From MWCO01 sp964488865 (GTDB lineage Bacteria; Myxococcota_A; Polyangia; Polyangiales; Polyangiaceae), in NCBI GenBank assembly GCA_964488865.1, contig CAZAWR010000021.1:1-64000 (forward strand): 64,000 nucleotides of DNA, in the 5' to 3' direction. Of the stretch, positions 51,094 through 58,568 are shown piece after piece. The position numbers and the translations under genes were made by a program. The first letter of the stretch is position 1. Each line of letters starts with the position of its first letter. The notes under the pieces were generated by a model. That model was not told the origin of the DNA. It did not search any database and saw only the letters and a list, made by a program, of their open reading frames with translations.

Positions 51094-53208
51094 TCACCCG
51101 TGGAGCATGCGCGTCGCCATCGCGTAGTAGATGGCAACGATGAGGACGACGCCGATGGTGAATGCGAGCATCCCGATGGGGATGAAGATGAGCTTCCAGC
51201 GTTGCCACTCGTCCGTGAGCGTTTCCTTCTCGAGGTCTCCTGCGGACTCGAGACGAGCGAAGAGCCGTCCACGCTCCTCGCGCATTTCCTCCTCGGAGAT
51301 GCGGCCCGAGAAGATGACGGGGTCCATCGGGAACTTTTCGACGCGGAAGTGAACGTTGAAGAAGTGGAACGTGAAGATGAAGCCGGAGGCCAGAAGGGCT
51401 TCGTCGCTGTGAATGACGAGGGCGAGGTTGATGCTCCAGCCGGGGAGGTAGTTGGTGAACAACTCCGGGAACCACATGACGAGACCGGACAGGCCGATGG
51501 CTCCGACGCCCCAGAACACGGCGAGGTAGTCGAACCTCTCCCAGTAGGTCCAGCGGTCCCACTGGGGCCTCGGGCCTCGGCCGAAGAACCACTTCTGGTG
51601 GGCCCAGAAGTCCCTGAAGTCCTGCAGGCTCGGCAGGGGTGAATCCGGACCGAAGACGAACGCGAGCAGCAATCGAAACCGGAACTTCCCGTCCGCGTCC
51701 CGCCACTCCCCGGACCGACGCCGAATCGGCTGCACCATGCTAGCGATGTGGATAGCGAAGTACGCGAACGTCAGGATGGCGCCGAACCGGTGAAGGGCTG
51801 CAGCCACCGCCGCGCCGCCCATCCAGTCGAACATCCACTGGGCCCACCCGGCGTAGTAGAACTTCAGGGGCATGCCCGTGATGGCGAGCAGCAGGAAACT
51901 CACGATCACAAGGAAGTGACAGAACCGGTCCACGGGTCGGAACCGCACGAAGATGCGCCCCTTGTCGTCCTCGCGCATGCGCTTCTTCGCGATCCGGAAC
52001 GCCTTCGGGTCCCGGAGGAACAACACGAGCGATCGCGTGAACCAGAGGATCGTGTGCACACCGAAGAACGCGAACGTCCCCAGCAGCAGGCTGGACATGG
52101 CCAGGAACGTCCAATACAGGATCGGGTAATTCTCCCTGTCGGAGTGGTCCCCGTGCGCGTAGTAGCCCACGAAGTTGTCGTTGGCGTTCTCGTGGCACTG
52201 CTGGCAGGTTCGCTTCTTGTTCTCGGGGGAGAGCCGCGACGAAGGATTGGACGGCGGCAGCACGTCGTGGTGTCCGTGGCAGTCGTAGCAGGCAGCCACG
52301 CTGTCCTGGCCGAGGAGAATGGCCTTGCCGTGGTAGCTCTCCCGGTAGCGAGCGAGTCGGTTCTCGTGGCACTTGCCGCAGCGCTCGTCCGAGGCGATCT
52401 TGAACGCTGCTCGCGTGGGCTGGATGATCTCGTGAGAGGTGTGGCAATCGGTGCACACGGGGCCTCGCGGGTCTCCCTTCGCGAGCAACTCGCCGTGCAC
52501 GCTTTTGACGTAGACCTCCTCCACGCCCAGGTGACAGGTGCCACAGGTGTGGGGGACGTTCGTGTGATGAACGGTGGAGCGCGGGTCCGACGCTTTCTGG
52601 ATCCCGTGGCTGTGGCCATGGCAATCGACGCAGGAGGGCGCTACGAGCAGGCCGGAGTTGAGGAGCCCCCGCCCATGGATGCTGTCCATGTAGTGGTTGG
52701 CGGCGTCTTTTTCCTTGATGCCCGCGCGCTTGGCGACTTCGGGGTTCTTGTGGCACCGGGCGCACGTGAAGGGCAGCCGCAGCTTGAACACCATCGAGTC
52801 GCGGTCAGTGACCTTCTTGATGTCGTGGTTGCCGTGGCAGTTCGAGCAGTGCGCGGCGTCCGACTTCCCTGCGGCGAGGGCCGTCCCGTGAATGCTTGCG
52901 GCATAGTCCTTCGCCGCCTTCTCGTGACACTTCGCGCAGCTAACGACTTCCCAACCCGCCGGGTCGTCCTTCGTTCCCTTCCCCGCGTCCTCTCCCTTCT
53001 TCGGCGCATGGCAATCTGAACAGTCCAGGCTCGCATGCACCGACGTCTTCAACGTGTCAGGAGAGGCCAGAGGCACGTCCGGCCCCGCCGTCAGGCTCGA
53101 CCCGTACACCTTCGCGTAAGGTTCCGACGTTCTGCAGCCTACGCACGCCGTAAGCACGGCGATCAGCAGACCGACTATCCACCGCGAGTACGGGTCGAGG
53201 GGACGCAC
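51094..53208 (-). CDS. CbcL-like fusion: decahaem c-type domain plus FdnI/HydC-type cytochrome b
   Basis: 704 aa using the GTG at 53208, one base after the preceding stop; an earlier start at 53295 would overlap that gene by ~86 bases. After an N-terminal hydrophobic segment, residues ~60-345 hold ten CxxCH (CSDCH, CAKCH, CSNCH, CARCH, CVDCH, CGTCH, CTDCH, CGKCH, CYDCH, CQQCH). The C-terminal half has six membrane helices with the b-haem His pattern of formate-dehydrogenase gamma/HydC (RFCHFLVIV, HRFGAILTFAYFAIHIAS, VIHSDEALL, TFHFFNVHF). Geobacter CbcL, which oxidises the quinol pool for metal and electrode respiration, has this fusion. Assignment by architecture, not by alignment. Confidence 0.82.
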   Translation of the reverse strand: MRPLDPYSRWIVGLLIAVLTACVGCRTSEPYAKVYGSSLTAGPDVPLASPDTLKTSVHASLDCSDCHAPKKGEDAGKGTKDDPAGWEVVSCAKCHEKAAKDYAASIHGTALAAGKSDAAHCSNCHGNHDIKKVTDRDSMVFKLRLPFTCARCHKNPEVAKRAGIKEKDAANHYMDSIHGRGLLNSGLLVAPSCVDCHGHSHGIQKASDPRSTVHHTNVPHTCGTCHLGVEEVYVKSVHGELLAKGDPRGPVCTDCHTSHEIIQPTRAAFKIASDERCGKCHENRLARYRESYHGKAILLGQDSVAACYDCHGHHDVLPPSNPSSRLSPENKKRTCQQCHENANDNFVGYYAHGDHSDRENYPILYWTFLAMSSLLLGTFAFFGVHTILWFTRSLVLFLRDPKAFRIAKKRMREDDKGRIFVRFRPVDRFCHFLVIVSFLLLAITGMPLKFYYAGWAQWMFDWMGGAAVAAALHRFGAILTFAYFAIHIASMVQPIRRRSGEWRDADGKFRFRLLLAFVFGPDSPLPSLQDFRDFWAHQKWFFGRGPRPQWDRWTYWERFDYLAVFWGVGAIGLSGLVMWFPELFTNYLPGWSINLALVIHSDEALLASGFIFTFHFFNVHFRVEKFPMDPVIFSGRISEEEMREERGRLFARLESAGDLEKETLTDEWQRWKLIFIPIGMLAFTIGVVLIVAIYYAMATRMLHG

Positions 53209-53209
53209 G

Positions 53210-54001
53210 CTACTTCCCGCCTTCCGCCGCGAAGGTGGCTTCTTCGATGATGACCGAATAGGCGTATCCCGCCCCAAAGTCCTTGTCTGTCGCAAGCTTG
53301 CCGGTCATCGTGACCGTCGTCCCCACCTGGGGGAGATCCTCCGAAGTGATCACGAGGTCGTGGTCCTTTTTGTCCTCGGAGCCGCTCCCATCGCGAAGAT
53401 GGACCCAGTTCCGGCCCATGATCCGCTTGTTCACCTTCACTACCACGCCCCGCACGCGCACCTCTTTGCCCGGCAGCTCCTTTGCCTTGGCAAAAACTTC
53501 GGCGATGGTGAACGCGTTGGCGCCCGTCGCCTTGTCGACCTTGATCTCGGCGGGCACAGGAAGAGCCGACGCGGCGGCTGCCGGTTCGGAAGAGCCGTGA
53601 GGGCTCGGGGCGCCCGCACCACGAAGCACACCGAAGTAGATCTTCTCGAACTTGCGGTTCAGCGAAGGGCTCTCGAAGTTGTTCATCGGCATCGCGTCCT
53701 CGACCGCGACCTTGTCACCGACCTTCACGGTCGCCGTGGGAACGGCGGCCCACTCCTTGCCCCCGGTCGTTTCCAGGTGCAGATACGTGTAGCCGCTGAC
53801 ATCCATCGTCTCCACGACGGTCCCCTCCACCACCTTCCCTTCCGAGGGCTTCATGTTCCCCCCGATCGGGGGATGACCTTCCGGCATGCCCGAAGCAAGC
53901 GGTTGGGCGGCGAGGGGCACGCCCTCGGTGGGTTTCTTGTCACAGCCTGCGCAGAGCGCGAGACCGATCAGAACAACGAATCCAAAACGAACGCGTACCA
54001 T
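53210..54001 (-). CDS. OB-fold lipoprotein next to the cytochromes (NrfJ-like repeats)
   Basis: 263 aa; GGAGG before ATG 54001. Lipobox LCAGC. Two similar beta-barrel modules: ~60-150 (GTVVETMDVSGYTYLHLET, WAAVPTATVKVGDKVAVE, MNNFESPSLNRKFEKIYFG) and ~180-263 (GKEVRVRGVVVKVNKRIMGRNWVHLRDGSG in parts, DLVITSEDLPQVGTTVTMTG). The first resembles the NrfJ-type domain found beside multihaem genes; the second an OB-fold. No haem motif. Probably an accessory lipoprotein for cytochrome assembly or metal binding. Separated by 1 base from the CbcL-like gene. Confidence 0.65.
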   Translation of the reverse strand: MVRVRFGFVVLIGLALCAGCDKKPTEGVPLAAQPLASGMPEGHPPIGGNMKPSEGKVVEGTVVETMDVSGYTYLHLETTGGKEWAAVPTATVKVGDKVAVEDAMPMNNFESPSLNRKFEKIYFGVLRGAGAPSPHGSSEPAAAASALPVPAEIKVDKATGANAFTIAEVFAKAKELPGKEVRVRGVVVKVNKRIMGRNWVHLRDGSGSEDKKDHDLVITSEDLPQVGTTVTMTGKLATDKDFGAGYAYSVIIEEATFAAEGGK

Positions 54002-54067
54002 GAAACCTCCAGGCATCATGAGTTCATGCTTCGACGATTGGTTCTCGTTCGATTCGCATGAACTCAC

Positions 54068-55783
54068 CTAAAAATCGACTCGACCGTTGACGTGTTTCGA
54101 GATGTCCACGAACTGCATCTGAGCGTTGATCACGCTCGGGTGGCAGTGTTGGCAGCTTGCGCTGGCGGGGTGAGGTGGAGGCGGAGGGAACCCGTGGCAC
54201 CCGCCACAGGAGACCTGAGACCCGTCCACCTGGGTCCAGACGGGCGACGTCGCGCTCCCGCCGCTCGGATTCGATTCCTCCGCCCAATCGCCATGGCAAT
54301 AGACGTTGCTGCAGCGCGCCGCGCCCCGCGAATAGGACGGAACGCTCTGGTGCGTCACTGGCGCGCCCGCGACCGTGCCGCTCGCGATTCCCGAGAACAC
54401 GATCTCGGCGGCGCCTGACATGTGCGTGGTCGAGACGGGGGGCAACTCGTGGCACACGTCGCACGCGAAGGGCTGGGCTACCTTCATCTTGTCCGCATCG
54501 AGGTGTTGCCGGTGGGCGCCGACGCTCCGCAGGGCGGTGTCCGTATTGCCCACGATGTCCCTCGGGGGGGCTGAGGAGGTTTCGTCTCCGTGGCACTTGT
54601 TGCAGGGACCGCCCGGGATATCCACCACGCCATTGACGTGCAGAGACCGGTTCGCAATGGTCATGCCGGGGCCCGCGGTCTCCGTGTGGCAACGCTCACA
54701 ATCGGTGTCGGCCACGTGCGGCCGCGGGGGCGGCAACCCGTGACAGGAACCACACTCGGCTTGCTCGGTCTGCGGTGCGGTCCAGACCACATCGCTCCCG
54801 GAACCGCCCCACGCCCGGCTTCCATGGCAGTACGAAGCCGAACAACTCGCGCTCTCGCGGTCCCAGATCGGCTCGGCTCCGCGCGCCACGGACACGCCGG
54901 AAAAGCGAACCTCCGCGATCCCGTCGTCGTCGTCCGTGTGCCCCGGGTCTCCGATCTCGGCCGGCACAACGTGACAGTCCGAACAACTCACGGGACGGCT
55001 GAACGCACCGCCAGACAGGTGGGCCTGGTGAACTCCCACGCTGACCGTCGTCGGGTCCGTGCCACCGTCGAGGTCGACAGGGGGCGCCGCATTCTCCTCG
55101 CTCCCGTGACAGGCCGTGCATCCCTTAGGCGTGAGCTGCAGCACACCGTCGATGTGACGCTCGGCCGCAACGATTGTCAGGTTCGGCCCAGCTGTTTCCC
55201 CGTGGCATTGCTCACATGCCTTCGACTTGGGGTGCGAGCCCCCAGGCGGCGACCCGTGGCAGGACTCGGCGCATGTTCCGCCTCCTCCAGTCGAAGCCAC
55301 CCACACGACCTCCCCCTTCCAAGGAGACTTGGCCGAGGCCGGGCCTGCGTGGCAGTACGTGTTCGCACACGTTCCCGTCGCCGGGTCGTAGCCCGGTGTG
55401 CGCCCTCCGGACGCAGCCATTTCAGCGAACTTGACCTCCGCCGGGCGCGCGTCGTCCGCGTGTCCCTTGTCCTCCGTCCGCGCCGGGACGACGTGGCATG
55501 CGCTGCACGCAACCGCCTGGTGAGCTGCCGAGGCAGTCAGGTGCAGGGTGTGCAACCCCACGCTGCGCAGGTTCGGATCGGCATTGCCATCGGTGTCTCG
55601 CGGGGGAGCGGGGTTCGCGCCCTCCCCGTGGCACGTGCCGGCACAGGCACCTTGACCGGTCGGCTCGACCGTGAGCTCCTCCCGATCGGAGCGGCAGCCC
55701 CACGAGGCCAAACCCACGACACACAGCGCCACCAGGAGGGCGCCGGAAGAAGCTGTCGCATGGGAGTCAATCCTGCCGTTCAT
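54068..55783 (-). CDS. Lipoprotein with fifteen haem-type motifs in three repeats
   Basis: 571 aa from ATG 55783. Signal peptide ends ASWGC (a weak lipobox). Fifteen motifs in order: CAGTCH, CSACH, CANTYCH, CAESCH, CEQCH; CTACH, CSDCH, CSASYCH, CGSCH, CERCH; CNKCH, CDVCH, CSNVYCH, CGGCH, CQHCH. So each block of ~175 residues repeats: opener, CX2CH, CX4CH(G), PPGG/PPP-type CH, CX2CH plus a VDISKHVNG/SLHVNGVVDI-type link. Same family as the gene at 49707. Predicted surface or periplasmic cytochrome; how many odd-spaced motifs bind haem is unknown. Confidence 0.82.
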   Translation of the reverse strand: MNGRIDSHATASSGALLVALCVVGLASWGCRSDREELTVEPTGQGACAGTCHGEGANPAPPRDTDGNADPNLRSVGLHTLHLTASAAHQAVACSACHVVPARTEDKGHADDARPAEVKFAEMAASGGRTPGYDPATGTCANTYCHAGPASAKSPWKGEVVWVASTGGGGTCAESCHGSPPGGSHPKSKACEQCHGETAGPNLTIVAAERHIDGVLQLTPKGCTACHGSEENAAPPVDLDGGTDPTTVSVGVHQAHLSGGAFSRPVSCSDCHVVPAEIGDPGHTDDDDGIAEVRFSGVSVARGAEPIWDRESASCSASYCHGSRAWGGSGSDVVWTAPQTEQAECGSCHGLPPPRPHVADTDCERCHTETAGPGMTIANRSLHVNGVVDIPGGPCNKCHGDETSSAPPRDIVGNTDTALRSVGAHRQHLDADKMKVAQPFACDVCHELPPVSTTHMSGAAEIVFSGIASGTVAGAPVTHQSVPSYSRGAARCSNVYCHGDWAEESNPSGGSATSPVWTQVDGSQVSCGGCHGFPPPPPHPASASCQHCHPSVINAQMQFVDISKHVNGRVDF

Positions 55784-55838
55784 GGCTCGCTCCGCGAAGG
55801 AATTGCTAGGCAAACGACATGGTTCAATTCGTTGCTCG

Positions 55839-56897
55839 TCAGTTGGTGTGACAGTACGCACAGATCTCCGTGTTCGCCTTCGATCGGCCGCTGCGCCACC
55901 CCGACGGATGAGGATTGCCACCGAAGGCACCCACCTTGTGGCAACGAATGCAGTTCGTGGCGGGCCCTTGCTCGTGACAAGACGAACATTCCACGATGCG
56001 ACGCCGCGCCGCGCGGCCGTGGAAGTCAGCGCCGTCAGGGTTGCTTCCGACCCAGCCGGCCGGGTGGGGCGTCGAAGCTCCCAACCGATTCCCGCTCACC
56101 CGATTCTGCACGTGACAGCTGTCACAGCTGGAAGGCTCGTGGCATCGAACACAGGACCGCGAGTCCGTGCGGGCCTCGATGGCATGTCGTGTGACGAAGT
56201 CTCCTTCGTGGCGGTACGTGCCGTGCACGTCGTCCAGCCGACGCACCTCGGCCCGAAGCCCCGCGCTCGTGTCATGGCAGCTCGAGCAGTGCTGCTCTTC
56301 GTGGCAGGCCATGCACTGGCTCCGAGCACGAACCGCATCCGTCTGGTGCCGTGGCACGTAGTCCACCCCGTGGGCCATGTCCGTTTCCGGACGAAGGCGC
56401 GTCAGATCTCGCGCCCGATGACAAATCGTGCAGTTGGCTTCCGCGTAGTCCGCGCTGTGACAGGTTCCCATGCACGTCGCCATGTCCGGCAAGATGCGGG
56501 GGGTGACCTCGTCCTTCTGCACGTCCTGGTGGCAGCGCGTGCATTGACCGGCCGTCACGTCCCTGTGCTGCTTGTGCGAGAACACAACATGGCGCGGGCT
56601 CGGCGTAGCGCTGTACGTCCTCGCAGGGTCGAACGCGAACTTCGTCTGCGGCCCCACGTTCTCCCCATGACACTTCTTGCACGGCTCGTAACCCGGTGAA
56701 ACGAAGCCCGAGATCGCGTCCGACGTGCGGATGTTCTGGTGACAGGTGTAGCAGTCGATGTTCGTCTTCACCAAGTGCGCGCGGTGCGGGAAGCGGTCGG
56801 AGGCTGACAGGGTCGCGGCCGGAGTGCAGTGTACGGCGGCAACGGCAGCAGCGATGATCACTGCCGCGAGCATCACGACGGAAACGCGTCGGCTCAT
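55839..56897 (-). CDS. Dodecahaem periplasmic cytochrome of a porin-cytochrome pair
   Basis: 352 aa. ATG 56897 overlaps the beta-barrel gene's TGA (ATGA). N-terminal signal peptide (VVMLAAVIIAAAVAAVHC). Twelve haem motifs: CYTCH, CKKCH, CTRCH, CMGTCH (CX3CH), CTICH, CMACH, CSSCH, CVRCH, CDSCH, CSSCH, CIRCH, CAYCH, with spare His for axial ligation. In porin-cytochrome complexes (MtrAB, Geobacter OmaB/OmbB) a multihaem cytochrome is plugged into an outer-membrane barrel encoded next door, as here. Inferred role: carry electrons across the outer membrane. Confidence 0.82.
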   Translation of the reverse strand: MSRRVSVVMLAAVIIAAAVAAVHCTPAATLSASDRFPHRAHLVKTNIDCYTCHQNIRTSDAISGFVSPGYEPCKKCHGENVGPQTKFAFDPARTYSATPSPRHVVFSHKQHRDVTAGQCTRCHQDVQKDEVTPRILPDMATCMGTCHSADYAEANCTICHRARDLTRLRPETDMAHGVDYVPRHQTDAVRARSQCMACHEEQHCSSCHDTSAGLRAEVRRLDDVHGTYRHEGDFVTRHAIEARTDSRSCVRCHEPSSCDSCHVQNRVSGNRLGASTPHPAGWVGSNPDGADFHGRAARRRIVECSSCHEQGPATNCIRCHKVGAFGGNPHPSGWRSGRSKANTEICAYCHTN

Positions 56898-58558
56898 GGC
56901 TTGTCCCTCGTCTGCGAACGGTCCAGATCAATGCTGAGCCGGGCGAGCGCCTCCGCCTCGAGCGAGGCATAGGGCGACCGGGTAGCAAAGCCGCCCAACA
57001 TGAGTCGCCAAGAGTCCTCGGGCTGTCCGAACTCGAGGGTGGCCGAGCCATAGGACGAGCTCTCTACCCCGCGGATGGCGCGGTCGTACAGGTAGTGCTG
57101 AAGGGCCGTTGTCGCGGTCCAGGCTTCAGACAGCTCCATCGACAACGAGCCACGAAGCCCGTGATACCCGAGGTCCTCCTCGGTGACTCGGCTGTACTTC
57201 ACCTGAGCAACCAGGTTCGACCCCAGCCGCGCACGCGTGCGCCCGCCCAGCCGATAGCCTGACCCATCCTCAGCGAACCACTGGACGTGACCAGAACCCG
57301 CCACCGTCCACGCCGGGGTCAGCCGGTACGCCACCTCGCCGCCCGCCTCCGTCACCGTGTCGAGAGAAAACACACTCAGTACCGACCCGCGGGACAGAAA
57401 CAGCGACGGATTGGTGTGCAGCACTTCGGCCGTCGTGGTCAGCGCATCCAGAGGCATGACGTCCGCAAACCCTCGCACCTCGACCAGATGCCCACCGTCG
57501 ATGTCGGCCGTTCCTACGCCGCCCACGAGAACCTCATCCATCGGCGTCAGGCGTACGTCACCCGAAGCCCACCGACGATCCAGCTCACCCCGTTCGTGCC
57601 GCTCGTGGAAGGAGGCTCCCGCATCAAGCAACGCAGGCACTCGGTAGGAAACGCGCCCCCCGGCCAACCAGCCGTCGGTTGCGCTCGTGTCAGGCAGAGC
57701 GTCGGGCTGTCGCAGCAGCGACTCTGCCGCCGAGCCCATCAAGACGTACTCGCGACGCTGCCGAAACCTCGGACGCACGGACAGGCCGCCGTAGCCTTCG
57801 ATCCCCAGCCCGCCCTCGTCGTGGAGTCCGAACGCCACGCCATCGAACCGTGTCACCAGGGCTGGACCCCCTTGCGTGAGCTGGCGCCCGAGCGTCACGT
57901 GGGCGGGACCGAACCTCCCCGTCACGTTGGCGTCCATCAGATCGCCCGTGACCCGACGCTCGTCGGAAATCTCCCCGAAGTCCGCGAGGCCCCAGCCTGA
58001 GAGGCGAAAGTCGATTCCGTCGCGTCCCCAAGGAGCGTCGATGCGGTGGGCCCGCAACGAAACGTACTCGTAGATGGGAACGAGCGTCTCGTCCTCGGGT
58101 CCTGCGTCGACGAACCCGATCAGATAGCGCCGCTGGAACATGCGCAGGTAGGTCCGCGACGCGATGTACAGGTCATACTCGTCGCCTCCCGACTCCTTCG
58201 CAGAAGGTTCGCTCACGGAAGCAACTGGCTCCTTCGGCGCCTGAACCGAAGTGCTTCCCGGGGTTCCTGGAGGCGGCGCGACAGGATCCTGCGACGCTGT
58301 GCTTCCGGGGGTTCCAGGCGGTGGCGTGATGGGGTCCTGGGCCGCCGTGCTGCCGGGCGTTCCCGGGGGTGGACGGATTTGGCCGTCGTCCGTCGGCTCA
58401 GCGGGCTGGGCAGCGGCAGGGACCGCGAGGGTGATGGAGACGCAGAACGCGAACCCGCCGACATGCCAAGACCATGAGCCTATCCCCAAGCCAAGCCCCC
58501 CTGCCCAGCTATGCTGGGCTCGAACAACATGGCTGCAATACGGGATGAGGGCGCGCAT
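56894..58558 (-). CDS. Outer-membrane beta-barrel (porin) partnered with the dodecahaem cytochrome
   Basis: 554 aa; AGGAG 7 bases before ATG 58558. Signal peptide ends VPAAAQ. A Pro-rich segment (~62-105) has three PPPGTPGST repeats. From ~125 to the end the sequence alternates polar and hydrophobic residues with many aromatic residues, in the manner of a 16- or more-stranded barrel (EYVSLRAHRI, DFRLSGWGLADFG, GPAHVTLGRQL, GRVSYRVPALLDAGASF, LVEVRGFADVM, AQVKYSRVTE, ATLEFGQPEDSWRLMLGGF). No Cys-CH motif. Coupled to the 12-haem gene by ATGA, 10 bases after the 34-haem gene. Most likely the sheath of an electron conduit; an ordinary porin cannot be excluded. Confidence 0.72.
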   Translation of the reverse strand: MRALIPYCSHVVRAQHSWAGGLGLGIGSWSWHVGGFAFCVSITLAVPAAAQPAEPTDDGQIRPPPGTPGSTAAQDPITPPPGTPGSTASQDPVAPPPGTPGSTSVQAPKEPVASVSEPSAKESGGDEYDLYIASRTYLRMFQRRYLIGFVDAGPEDETLVPIYEYVSLRAHRIDAPWGRDGIDFRLSGWGLADFGEISDERRVTGDLMDANVTGRFGPAHVTLGRQLTQGGPALVTRFDGVAFGLHDEGGLGIEGYGGLSVRPRFRQRREYVLMGSAAESLLRQPDALPDTSATDGWLAGGRVSYRVPALLDAGASFHERHERGELDRRWASGDVRLTPMDEVLVGGVGTADIDGGHLVEVRGFADVMPLDALTTTAEVLHTNPSLFLSRGSVLSVFSLDTVTEAGGEVAYRLTPAWTVAGSGHVQWFAEDGSGYRLGGRTRARLGSNLVAQVKYSRVTEEDLGYHGLRGSLSMELSEAWTATTALQHYLYDRAIRGVESSSYGSATLEFGQPEDSWRLMLGGFATRSPYASLEAEALARLSIDLDRSQTRDKP

Positions 58559-58568
58559 GGGCAGGCTC

